From positions 1,178,001-1,242,000 of the forward strand of contig JAYWVB010000003.1 in the NCBI GenBank assembly GCA_039881045.1: 64,000 nt of DNA. Direction: 5' to 3'. Position 1 is the first letter of the stretch. Each line of letters opens with the position of its first letter. A model generated the notes under the pieces. It was not told the DNA's origin and made no database searches. It saw nothing but the letters and a program-made list of their open reading frames with translations. Below, in pieces: positions 11,598 through 21,799 of the stretch. The position numbers were made by a program, and so were the translations under genes. The stretch comes from Chaetomium olivaceum (taxonomy: Eukaryota; Ascomycota; Sordariomycetes; Sordariales; Chaetomiaceae).

Positions 11598-12242
11598 ACT
11601 TGAAGCGTGACAGGGGAAAGGGTTGGATAGCACTTGGCGTTGGAGAGATGGGATTAACGTTGCAGTATTGATCTTGCAGTCCTGATGTTGCCAGGGAAGT
11701 TTGCTGTTCAATGTTGAAGGTTGAAAAATGGCCCCAAAAGGACCAACAGCCGAAGCACACCGCATTTGTCAGACGCTGAGTTCGGGTGCCTGCCCCCTGC
11801 CAAGATTAAGGATTTCCCGATCGGGGTTTAGCTTGATACACGATCGAGGTTGGCGGTGCCGACGCACGCACGCAACACCCTCTTGAGCAACATGATGAAA
11901 TGCTTAATTATGCTGCCCCAGTCACGAGGTTAAACTGTGAAATGTAGTCACTATTTGTCAGACACCTATGGGCGCCAAGACCAAACATTACCAGATTCGG
12001 ATGTTGGCTTTTAGATTTCGGTGATGTCAAGTGTCAACATGATCACGAACTGCTGGTATTGCCGCTTGGGTGCGACAAGGTACTGGACTGGAGGAAGTCA
12101 GGGGCTCGAACAGAGAATAAGGCATATAAGAGATTCCAGTCCCTGAACCGACTGAGATCTTCCCCTTCTTACTATCACATCATCCATTGCCCACCAAACC
12201 CACCAAGCAGCACCACATCTCACTCCCCTCGCAGGCTACACC
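11598..12242. promoter_or_regulatory. divergent promoter region with TATA box for the reductase
   Basis: 645-bp gap between two outward-facing genes. A TATA-like ATATAA lies at 12124-12129, about 115 bp before the reductase ATG, followed by a CT/CA-rich leader typical of fungal promoters. Nothing else was recognised. Confidence 0.45.
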
Positions 12243-13381
12243 ATGTCCTCCTTGACGACGTCCATTCCTGCTGGCTCCTGGGTCCTAGTGACCGGTGCCA
12301 CCGGCTTCCTCGCATCCCACATTTCCCTTCAACTCCTCAAAAGGGTTTCAAGGTCCGAGGTACGGTCCGAGATCCGACTCAATCTTCGTGGCTTTTGGAA
12401 GGCCCCTTCAAGTCATATGCCGACACTGGTGCCATCGAGCTCGCCTCTGTCCCTGACATGGGCGCTGATGGTGCTTACGACGAGGCCATCAAAGGTGTTG
12501 CTGCCATCATTCACACTGCCTACGTCACAAACATCGTCCCCGACCCGAACGCCGTGATCACCCCCATGATCGTCGGCATTCAGTCCATCATGAATGCCGC
12601 CATCCGAGAGCCCTCGGTCAAGGTGGCCGTGTTCACCGGTAGCGCCGTCGCCGCCTCGCCCCTTACTGACGGTGTCGACAACGGCACCATTGGACGAGAC
12701 TCCTGGAATGATGCCGTTCTCGAAGCTGCATGGGCGCCGCCTCCGTATGGTCTGGCCCATGCCATGGCCAACTACCCCGCCAGTAAGCTGGCCGCCGAGA
12801 AGGAAGTCTGGAAGTTTGTCGAAAACAACAACCTCCACTTCAATGTCAATGTTGTCTCTCTCCCCGCGGGGTTGATCGGAGAGCCCCTCAATAAGAAACA
12901 CGTCGAAGGGCCGGCCAGTTGGGTTGTTCACGCCTACAAGGGTAACAAAGCGGCGATGGACCCTTTCCAAGCCTGTAAGAACTACCACAACCCCCCCCCC
13001 CCCCCCCCCCCCCCGCCGGTTATCAAACTTTAGCCAGGCCGTGATCTGACTCTTGCCATAATAGCCTTCTACGGGGATGTAAAAGATGTGGCGTTGGTCC
13101 ATGTCGCAGCCGTCCTGGATCCCGACGTCAAGAGGGCGCGAATCCAAACCTGGGGCCACAGCGTTCACTGGAACGAGGTACTCACCGTACTGCGCAAGCT
13201 GCGCCCGTCGAAGAAGTTTGTCGATGACTACCCTGACCCGCATCATCTGAAGGTGTCAGTCGACCAGTCGCAGGCTGTGGCGCTCCTGAAGAAGTGGTCC
13301 GACACACTGGGCAGAAATGGATGGACGTCTTTGGAGGATAGCGTTTCGGACAGCATCATCAATCCGTACATTGAAGATTGA
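12243..13381 (+). CDS. NAD(P)-dependent epimerase/dihydroflavonol-reductase-like oxidoreductase (one frameshift)
   Basis: Extended short-chain dehydrogenase, probably an aldehyde/ketone reductase of the GRE2 or dihydroflavonol reductase group. The N-terminus has the Rossmann motif VLVTGATGFLASH. GFKVRGTVRD follows, the family's NADP-binding strand and Arg. YPASKLAAEK is the catalytic YxxxK. The 90-nt intron 12975-13064 contains a run of 24 C. After splicing, the protein continues FYGDVKDVALVHVAAV, matching the family's conserved (Y/F)xDVRDVAxLHVxAL. Between LLKR and GFKVRG the frame changes by one base at about 12345 (AAAAGGG); no intron fits. The rest is intact, so an error in the consensus is as likely as a real lesion. 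The substrate is unknown. Confidence 0.83.
12991..13014. repeat. homopolymer of 24 C within an intron
   Basis: An uninterrupted C24 tract sits in the middle of the reductase intron, between its donor at 12975 and acceptor at 13064. On the transcript it is a C run upstream of the 3' splice site, and it is a likely hot spot for length polymorphism and sequencing error. Confidence 0.95.
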
Positions 13382-14085
13382 GGTGGGGGCAAATAACTTT
13401 CGGTAGCACGGTTTCAGTCCAACTTCCTCTCAGTACCCAGGTAGTCGACATTTAACATGGTGGAATTTGAATAAGGTAGCTTACCCTTTCAACTCTTATG
13501 GTAAGGTCAAGATAGAGGTCTGAAGGACACACTTCGCTTTGAAAAGGCTTCAAAAAGACTGGGAAACTCCGGTGATAGCACCGTGGTAGGTAGGCAGTGA
13601 CAGGAGAGTATTCGCAAGCGTGGACAACGGCGAATGTATGAGCCAGCGGAAACGGCGAAGAGATGTTAGTGGAAGACCGGAAGAGTAGGAAGAGGTTGGG
13701 CTAAGTAGAAAGAAAGTCTAGAGATGGGTAGATATGCACTTGCTTCTAGAAATGAAAGGGCCTTACACTTGTAAGCAAGAGGTTCTCCTTTCCCCTGCAA
13801 ACCTACCCATAAATGATGATATTGCACATATGGAAGGCTTTCGATGTACCATTCGTTATGTCTAGGGCCGGTAAGACCTCACCTGAGGTAACAACGACCC
13901 CGGGTCGTGAGTAGGTACAGTGGCGCCACGGTCATTTGCCAAGATGCCGTCCAACTTATACTGGAATCCACAGGCTGTGAAAGGGAGGGACCCCGTTTTC
14001 AATAATTCTGCTTTTTGATCCAGATATTCCCTAGCGGTTGTTAACGACATAAGCTATTGGGACTTGCTACTGCCGTAGGTCTGGC
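13382..14085. other. intergenic region
   Basis: About 700 bp with no coding signal. The short minus-strand open frame at 13862-14050 has no recognisable family. It presumably holds the 3' ends of the reductase and of the disrupted hydrolase. Confidence 0.4.
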
Positions 14086-14269
14086 TCACTCATCTGCCCC
14101 TTTAGTCTTGAGTTTGGGCGGGAAACCGTCTTTAAACGCTTCATTCTGTACCACCCTCGCGACGGGTACTAAAATCCACAAATGCTCGGCCCACAGCTGA
14201 TACCCCTCGAAAGTCAGATGGAAGTCATCTATTAAATGTTTATCGGGGCTGAATCCATACGGCCGTTTT

Positions 14270-14319
14270 AGCAACCTGACATTTTGGCAACCCCCCAGCA
14301 AACTGACATTTCGGCAACC
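14270..14319. repeat. two 23-bp direct repeats, 27-bp period
   Basis: Copies at 14270-14292 and 14297-14319 (AGCAA[C/A]CTGACATTT[T/C]GGCAACC) differ at two positions and are separated by four C. They lie inside the disrupted hydrolase, where its alignment with the paralogue is lost, so a local duplication probably added to the damage. Confidence 0.8.
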
Positions 14320-14344
14320 AATCTCGTATAACTACCTTCTTACT

Positions 14345-14358
14345 TACATATTTGATCA
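14345..14358. repeat. target-site duplication, left copy
   Basis: TACATATTTGATCA, identical to 15897-15910. This 14-bp perfect direct repeat brackets the LINE and fits the variable-length duplications made by LINE target-primed integration. Confidence 0.88.
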
Positions 14359-15896
14359 CACAAACCTACTGGCCTTTGGAAAGAACCCAGAGGCCAATAC
14401 ACAGCAACTAGAAAAAGCTTGGAAGACCTGCTTGCAGTGGGCTGGTACCCGGGGGATGGCGTTTGCACCCCAAAAGTGCGAATTAATTCACTTCAACAAA
14501 GGTCGGAGACAGTGGGAGAACCCGGTGGCCCTGGCCCACCCAGGGGCTAGTGGCTACAGCACAGTTAAGCCAGTGGAATCGGCTCGGTTTCTAGGAGTCT
14601 GGCTGGACTGGAAGCTATCATGGAGGGCGCACCAACAAGCTGTGGAACGGAAACTCAAAACCCAAGATTTCGCCTTATCGAGGATTGCAGCAAAGACGTG
14701 GGGCCCGAGCCTATCCAGGGCTCGGGAGGTCTACGTAAAGTGCATCCGCAGTGCCATAGCTTACGGAGCCTCCAGCTTCCACCAACCAACAGCTCCAAGA
14801 GCTACAGGGCCGAAGGGGCCTGCAAAGGTCTTGTCAAAAGCTCAGAACAGGCCTTCGAATAGTAGTAGGGGCATACAAGTCAGCTCCTATTCGGTGCTTA
14901 GAAACAGAGGCCTGGGTGCCACCGCTAGACTTATATCTCAACAAGCGGCTGGCCGACTTCGAGGGCCGGCTACAGAAGCAGGCCCTACAATCAGGGGCTG
15001 GGCCGGAGGCCGAGAGAATAACCACGGGGCATCTAATCACTGAGGCCTGCAATAAGGTCTACCGAAGGTTCAACAAGAGGAGGAAAACCCGAGGCCGGAG
15101 GCCCCGTCAGGGCCCGCAGAGCCCCACGCCCACTGAACTAGCCGCTAGTGTAGTGGCCCAGTGGGTTAACTACAAATGGAAGATCGGGGGGAAGGATAGG
15201 GGGTCGAATACCAAGGAGGTGGTCGAACTGGCCTGGCAGGCCCGGTGGGAACAACAGAGAGCTAGTCAACAAAGTACTACTCGACAGAGGGTATTAAACA
15301 GGAGGATAGCCGACGAAGACCCCCCAGCCCTCTTATTTACCGACAAAGCTCTGATGAGACACGAAGGTCTTACAAAGGCGCAGAGCTCCCTCCTTTCCCA
15401 GGCCCGTATCGGGGATATAGGCCTCCGGGACTACCTGTTCAGGGTGAAAGTCCCGGAGGTCCGTACCCCCTATTGCGAGTGCGGGAGAGGCAGGGAGACA
15501 GTGGAGCACTTGGTGGTTTGGTGCCCCGACCCGCCGTTACAAAGGCCGTGGGACGGCAGAGAGATTCGGTCACATCGGGACCTACAAACCGTATTACGGG
15601 GAGTAGGCGCCCGGAGCAGAAGATTTGTTAGGAAGGTCCTTGGCTGGCTGATGGACTCTGGCCGGCTACTGGAGTATAGCCTAGCCAGAAGGCTGGAGCT
15701 AGAAACAGTGGATGGGGAGGGCTAGAGGGCACGGAGGCCGGCAAAGGGCCTCCTTTCTTTTGCAGTATGACGGATTCATAGATTGTTGTCTCAAAGTGGT
15801 AGACAGAGGTTTTTATCCGGCCTATACGGTACGGTTTCCTTTGTAAATAGCAGTAGAAGACCGGCGCGCCCCAGGGCATATCGGTGTAGGAAGTAA
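14359..15896 (+). mobile_element. 5'-truncated non-LTR retrotransposon (Tad/I-like LINE)
   Basis: The element carries the C-terminal part of a LINE ORF2. It begins at the end of the reverse-transcriptase YxDD box (HTNLLAFGKNPEANTQQ), so the catalytic Asp pair is missing. The thumb region follows (QWAGTRGMAFAPQKCELIHF, FLGVWLDWKLSWRAH), and a C-terminal CCHC-like motif reads YCECGRGRETVEHLVVWC. The stop is at 15725, followed by about 170 bp of 3' UTR and no poly-A tail. One frameshift at about 14855 splits the reading frame; otherwise the protein is well preserved, suggesting a fairly recent copy. It is flanked by 14-bp direct repeats. It inserted in antisense into the SGNH-like gene and cannot move on its own. 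Confidence 0.9.
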
Positions 15897-15910
15897 TACA
15901 TATTTGATCA
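15897..15910. repeat. target-site duplication, right copy
   Basis: TACATATTTGATCA, the right-hand copy of the duplication at 14345-14358. It lies immediately after the LINE 3' end and before the intact coding stretch of the 5' half of the hydrolase. Confidence 0.88.
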
Positions 15911-16565
15911 TCTCGCTCCCCCCGCACACGCCGGGCCTCTCCCCGAACATGTACGTTAGCACCACCCTGGCGCCCCCGGTAGAGTCCATTTTGAACAAAG
16001 CCAAGACCAGCTGCTCAAGTGCCTGGAGGTCCTTGTCCGGAAGCCCGTAGCGCTCCTCCGGCAGCACATTGTGCGCCCCAATATGTATGACCCAATGCAT
16101 GACCGTCCCACACCGCGCCAGCAGCGGTAGAAGACCCGGCAGCGTCCCCCCCTCGTGTTCATCTCCCATGAGCCGGTATATCAGGTTTTGGATGCGGTCG
16201 CCACACACGCCGGCGTTGAGCACGCGGTCCGCGCGGTGCATTTGAAAATACGAATCGTCCGTGGTGTACGGAGATATGGCTGCATCTGAAAGCAACGTTG
16301 ATGACGGCCAGGGGGCAGGGAAGTTCGGGCATGAGCCCGTTGTGGTCATGTCCTCAAAAATGCCGTCGCCGAGGAAGACAACTTCGGGGCCTTCTGAGGG
16401 GTCCGTGAGTGCTTGTAGAATTGGTATATGTACGTTTTTGGAGGTTTCGTAAGACCGCTCTTTGTATTCAGCGAAAGGCTTGAGGGTGGCGAGGATGGAC
16501 TCCATTTCATAGGCGGCTGGCGCGGCCGAGGAAGTTCCCTGCTTGGGGGACTGGCTACCGTCCAT

Positions 16566-17927
16566 ACTTAACTCAGTTTATGATTTGCAAGGGGAGTGTG
16601 GAATCCCTGCGGCTTAGGTTCAGCGCGGTTGAGGTCAACTTTGACTACAATGAGGAATGGTTCTAACTCTTGATCCTATTGGACGGCGTAGCTTGCCAGT
16701 GGTTTTTCCCTGTTTGATTCTGGCGTCTAACGTCTTCAGAGTTGTTGACCGTTTCATCGTTCTTATAATGCTCGAACGTCCTCTTCTACACCAGGTCACC
16801 TTCCAAGGCGCCAGGAGGTGTATACGGTGGTATATGTGCTTTGAGGACCGGGTAACAGAGATTCATGTGTCCATTGAAAGGAAATATAAAGACACTGGTG
16901 GCTGAAAAAAGCCGCTCGGTTACTTGGAACGCCGTACATTCTGGTATTGCGACCCTGAACATTGGTATCCCCAACGTGGCGTGCACGGAGAGTAGGTATA
17001 TCATCACTTGTTACAATGCATAATACTTTCTCCGTCCGTTTTGATATATTCCTCGACTGGAGCCGTTTTCCGGCTTGGGACCTGCGATAGACCTACCCTT
17101 GCTAACTGTTTCGTCTCGATCCTAGATATAACTATTTCCGCCTTTCTGGGCCAGAGCTAATCACGTAATAGAACCCCTATTTCCACATCGCCCTTTGGGT
17201 TCCATGATATGACCTGGCCTATTGCTGGTTGTAGCGGGTACGCCTCTTCTCAAGACAGCTTCTTGCAACTACCGCCCTAAATGGCTGCTCGTTGCCGCCA
17301 ACCCGCGCGGCAAGTCAATAAAACAAGTCAATGAATCATCTGATACCCTCAAAAGAGGTCATTCCAGTATGTTTGCTGCAACTAAAAACGAGGGCTCTCC
17401 CAACTTCATTTGGCTTCTATTAAGAGATCTTGCCGTGCACCCCCAATGACTGACCGCCTCGGCACAGGCAACACAAACTCCGAACTGAATCATCAATGAC
17501 AACAAGTCGGCAGTGTCTCCTCTGAGGCACCCCAAGAAATTCACTTTGCTTAGTTTAGGAAAATCAGGTTTGACCGGGTAGGTGCGTGTTGTGGGTTGAG
17601 ACACAACGGGACCCAACCAAAGAGAGAACAGAAAAGACATGGCAAACAAAGAGCAAAGAAACTCTTGTTTGCATTATCGGGTGCCATCCCAATGTCTGTC
17701 AATCTCTCATCAGTGTCCCCCGGCTTGAAGATTCTCTCTTCCTCAAGCCTGTCTTCAGGGCGGTCTTTACTGAGGGTCGGTCGTCTTGAGTCAAAGTTGC
17801 ATCGTTCTCATTGCCACCAAAACGAAAGGTTACGCATGGTAGTTCGTTGTGGACAACTAATACCCATTAGTTTTACCCCTTACACACTGCCTCAGCCCAG
17901 CTTGCCCATCCTCTGTCATCCATCGAG
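16566..17927. other. intergenic region
   Basis: 1.36 kb between the disrupted hydrolase and the amidoligase-like pseudogene. Only short open frames without ATG-led signal peptides or family resemblance. No repeat or RNA gene was recognised. Confidence 0.4.
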
Positions 17928-19181
17928 ATGGCCAACGCCAGTTCCACCCTGCGTGGCGTTGCAAACTTCACTCACGGGACGGAATTGGAGTTGCTCCTCA
18001 GGCCCAAAAAGTTCATTCTCGACTACTTGGCAAAGAAGAAGTTCAACCACAGCGTTCAGCCGGGTGATAGCGGTGCTAGCAAGGAGGCCATAGAAGAGAA
18101 CCGGGACATCCCCATGAAATGCGCGGCTGGCTGGTTATGTGAAGCTGGGCTTCCCGCGACGTCGAACACCGCAAATGTGTATGACAAGATCAGCGTCAAG
18201 CGGGAGGCTGAGCTCGAGGATCTCAGACACCAGGAAGGCGACGGATCCTGTAAGTACTCCTCATTCCAGAGCCATCCCCGACGTGTCGCCGGCCCAGTCT
18301 TGTCGCCGGCAAGCAATGTAGCATGCGCCAAGTCACTAAAGGTACGCAGGGGCCATGGAAATCGTCTCTCCCATCCTGTCCACGGACGATTTGGAATGAC
18401 ACGAGAAGCTCAACCTCATCTACCAGGTCCTCGAGCGTTACTGCGAGATTGAATTGACCACTGGAACCTCTCAACACGTCCACATCAAACCGAAACCCGG
18501 CCCCAATGCCCCAGAGGGGTCTGTCCCACAATGGACCATCCAACAAAGCCTTTCGCTGCTACGAGCCATTGCTGTCTTTGACAACGCCATCACCAGGATC
18601 ATGCCGAAAGATCGCAAGGAGAATGAATGGCCTAGATCTAGCTTTTACGGCACCAAGCCTGAGAATGCGATCAAGGCCAACGACGCCACGGACAACGGGA
18701 CCGGCGAGCCAGGCCCACGGACCACTCCACAATGCGGATTAAGCAAGGAAGCGCGGGGCCTTGTGCGGCTCTTCAGCGAAGTGCCAACGAACACATGGAA
18801 TGGCCTGTTCAACTACATCGACAACCTCAGGTCTCACACGCACATATGTTTCGAGACGAATTCAGACCGGAACTGTCGTGAAACTTCATGCCATTGATGG
18901 ATGAAAAGATCGGCACCATTGAGTTTCGTCGTCCCCCTGGTGCCAAAACCGCCAAGGATGCGCAGAAATGGGTGGTCTTTACCGTCGCGTTCGCCAGTGC
19001 CTCCCTTGAGCAAGACTGGGAGGATCAGTGGCGCTCAAGAAAGGAACATGGAACCGTTAGCAAGCTTCAGGCGTTCCTCAAGCAGGGTCTCATGCGACTT
19101 GGCCACAACTGGCAGAATGCCCTGAACCCCGAGGAGAGCTTCGTTGAGATCCTGGCGGAGGCAGACCTGGAATCCAACTGA
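17928..19181 (+). pseudogene. amidoligase-like gene with two Trp-to-stop changes and a frameshift
   Basis: Resembles fungal members of the putative amidoligase family (ATP-grasp-related enzymes joining amine and carboxyl groups). The N-terminus has HGTELELLLRPK. Splicing out 18250-18349 gives GDGSWAMEIVSPIL, the family core, followed by the TSQHVHIKPKPG motif and, near the end, IGTIEFRRPPG. Two in-frame TGA codons (18397-18399 and 18879-18881) fall where Trp would fit (LE-stop-HEKLNL; ELS-stop-NFMPL), each one G-to-A change from TGG. In addition, the frame must change by one base between DNL (about 18830) and SHAHMFRDEF. Length (about 380 codons) is near normal for the family. The nonsense changes make true loss of function more likely than sequence error. 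Confidence 0.75.
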
Positions 19182-19698
19182 GCAACTGCCGACATCCCAA
19201 GACATCTGGCCACACAGTCTGACGCCTGGTACCCACCGCCTGAGTCCCAGGTGACCTCTGACCATCCCCGTCGGGCATACCCTAGAAGGAAGAGTAGAGT
19301 GGAGGGGCAGCGGTTATGGGGGATGCTGATGGGCCGGTAGGCCCATCCTTTCATTACAGCGGTGCATCCAACTAACACGGCTGTTGGGTAATGAGCTGGA
19401 TCATTCTTGGATTTCATTTTGTCGTTCCACGATCTAATTCTTAAGAGACAGTTCCGCCGCTAGACGGGCTTTAGGTAGGTAGCTAGACTGAATAGACCGA
19501 CTATCGCAAGAAAACGATACCTCGCTGGCCTCTTCCAGCGCACATGATTCACTCTTCAATGATGACGGGGGCGCGGCTGAGTCCTGCTGTGCGACGTGTG
19601 TCCCCCTCCCCCGCCGGGCCCCCAATCAGCAAGGTCAATGTAATGGCCCGCATTGTGGAGCTGGTCGTTGTTGAAGGCGAGCGACGACATTAAGGTAC
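19182..19698. other. convergent intergenic region
   Basis: About 500 bp between the ends of the amidoligase-like pseudogene (+) and the laccase (-). No coding or repeat signal was recognised. Confidence 0.4.
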
Positions 19699-21693
19699 TC
19701 AACCAATCCTCCTTACAACCGGCTCCCCATCCCACTCCATACCTCCCATGTCCATCCTCTTCCTCAACCCCGAATCGACCTTGGGCAAATATGGACTCGT
19801 CGCCGCATACGCCCGCCACGCCTCGCAGTTCGGCTGCATCTGGTCCAGGTGCATCAGATCCATAATATCGGCCCTTCTCTCAAGGAACTGCACCCCAAGC
19901 CCCATGGCCACATGCCAACCAATATGGCAGTGCATCAGCCAACAACCAGGATTATCCGTGCGAAACGCCATAACCAGCCATCCCCCACCCGGCATCTGCT
20001 CAACATCCCGTCGGATGGGATTATTGAAATTCAGCGCTCCCACCATCGTCGCCGCATTAAACGTGCCCGCACCGTGCCCAACACCAAGAAGTCATGCCCG
20101 TGCAGATGAATGGGGTGGGGCAGGGAGAAGGTATTCTGCACCACCCAGAACGTCCACACGTCCGCGGCCGCCACCTCGACCAGGTTGGCCGCGCCGGGGA
20201 AGGTCGTGTTGTTCTCGAGCACGTACTCCAGCGTCGGGTGTTCCCACTCGACCGAGATGGGGACGTTGCGCACCCGCCACTCAAACACCTGCCCGCGGTC
20301 GTGGGTCGGGAACTGCAGCGAGATGGGGAGGCTGGAGGGCTGGAAAAGGGAGGGGGCGATGCTGCGCGTGACGATGGGCGCGAAGCCCTTTTCGCCGTTG
20401 CAGGTGCCGGTCACGGGCGTGCCGCGGTTGGTGGGCAGGGCCGTCGTGCTGGCGCCGTCGTAGCGGAAGATGGCTGCCGGGAAGGGGTTGCGCGAGTGCC
20501 CGCAGTTGTTGTTGCTCTCGAGCGTCGCGTTGAACCAGTAGTTGCCGACGGCCTGATTGGCCTCGACGATGACGTCGTAGCGCTGGCCGACGCCGAGGAA
20601 GAGTGTACTGCGGACTACGGGCGTGATGGGGACCAGGTCGTTGGTGATGACCTTGAAGGTATGCCCGACTAGCGAGACAGTAAAGGAGTTGTCTACGCTC
20701 GGGTTGATGAGTCGGAGAAGGTGCTTTTTGCCCGGTGTGAGCGTGATGCGGTCGTATGCGCCGCCAGCTCCATTCGGGTTGATGTTCTTGCCACGAAATA
20801 GCACGTTGTCGCTGTCAGGGGGCGGCCCATTACTAACCTGCTCGGCCCTGAGGTGAAGCCGGTCCGCTGTCTCGTGGTAGTAGTCGCTGATGGTGTAAGG
20901 GCCGAGGTCGATGTCATAGTCTGCTGAGGCCGGGCCCCTTACAATGAGCGAGCCGACGACACCGTTTCCATACTGGTTTGAGTAGTGGCTGTGGTACCAA
21001 GACGTCCCGTACTGGGTGACGTGAAAGTCATACGTTTTCATGTGTCCGGGCGGGATAGGGCATTCTGTGATGCCGTTGGCTCCGTCTTGATTGCTTTCGC
21101 CAAATTGACGGATGCCATGCCAGTGGATTGAGGTACTGCAATGTATTAGTACTTGTGTTACAGTGGGATGAAGCAGTGTCTAACGCACCCGTTGTCCTGC
21201 ATGTCATTGTAGACATTGACCACGATGTAGTCGCCCCAATCAGCCTCGATGGTGGGGCCGGGATACTGATCTGTGCCTTGTCAGTGACTCGTCCGGAATG
21301 TAGACTGAATAACAGACCATTGATGAGCATGGCCGGCTTCCGCACACCGTCAGGCCCCAACCAGTTTGTCACGTTCGTAATGTGCAGGTCGACCTGGGCA
21401 AAATCTATGTTAGATCTATCACCGTTATGAAGGGACATGTGACGACGTACCACCCGAGTGTTAAAAGCGGGAGGGGTAGTGATTTCATAGTCGGTGTTGA
21501 TGCTCCAGTTGTTCTTCCAACACCGGCGATTTGTGGCGTTGTTTTGTCCGCATGGCTTCCCTCCAGGTATGATGGTCTGCCTCGGCTGGAGGTCGATGAC
21601 CGGGTTCGGCTGGATTGGGGAGCTTAAGACGGCCTGGAGAAAGAACAGGGCAGCACAGCAGGCTGCGAAAGGATTGCGTAAAAGCTCGCGCAT
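19699..21693 (-). CDS. secreted laccase (multicopper oxidase), one frameshift near the C-terminus
   Basis: Ascomycete laccase: oxidises phenolic substrates and reduces O2 to water outside the cell. The ATG at 21693 precedes a signal peptide (FAACCAALFFLQAVLSS). Introns 21394-21450, 21271-21317 and 21136-21188 splice in frame and give MLINDQYPGPTIEADWGD and SIHWHGIRQF. All four copper motifs are present: HWHG, WYHSHYSNQYGNGV, HPIHLHGHDF and HCHIGWHVAMGLGVQF (His-Cys-His of the T1/T2/T3 centres; the axial T1 position ten residues after the Cys is Leu, as in many ascomycete laccases). The frame shifts by one base at about 20080, between HDFLVLG and GAGTFNAATMVGALNF; both sides are otherwise perfect. 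A TATATAA box at 21784-21790 lies about 95 bp upstream. Confidence 0.9.
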
Positions 21694-21783
21694 GGTGAGG
21701 GTAGTCAAACTTTAAAGATAGCATAGACAAGATGGATAGGACGCATTGTAGATTGGAGGACTACACGGGACATCATTGAGGTT

Positions 21784-21790
21784 TATATAA
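21784..21790 (-). promoter_or_regulatory. TATA box of the laccase gene
   Basis: TATATAA on the plus strand (TTATATA on the coding strand), about 95 bp upstream of the laccase ATG at 21693, a normal distance for a fungal TATA element. Confidence 0.55.
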
Positions 21791-21799
21791 CCGCCATGG

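Larger units (their letters stand above)
14086..16565 (-). pseudogene. SGNH-hydrolase-like gene split by a LINE insertion
   Basis: The 5' part (16565 down to about 15911) encodes about 218 residues aligned by eye with the gene at 26015: ETSKNVHIPIL, VFLGDGIFEDM, DRVLNAGVCGDRIQNL, LARCGTVMHWVIHIGAHN and VVLTYMFGERPG. The 3' part (14301 down to 14086) carries the matching C-terminus KHLIDDFHLTFEGYQLW. Between them lies a 1.54-kb retrotransposon in the opposite orientation with a 14-bp target duplication. Removing it rejoins the halves around SEMIKYVSKK, but a further frame change and a 23-bp direct repeat at 14270-14319 remain before the C-terminal block. The nucleophile position reads GDG instead of GDS, so the serine is lost. 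Both features argue that this copy is inactive. Confidence 0.85.

Noticed and set aside
12413..13246. 277-codon minus-strand open frame with a Gly run
   Set aside because: Antisense to the epimerase gene; the Gly run is simply the complement of the C24 tract.
18397..18399. UGA readthrough or selenocysteine-like recoding in the amidoligase-like gene
   Set aside because: Ascomycetes lack the Sec machinery, a second UGA and a frameshift are also present, and both stops are single G-to-A changes from Trp.
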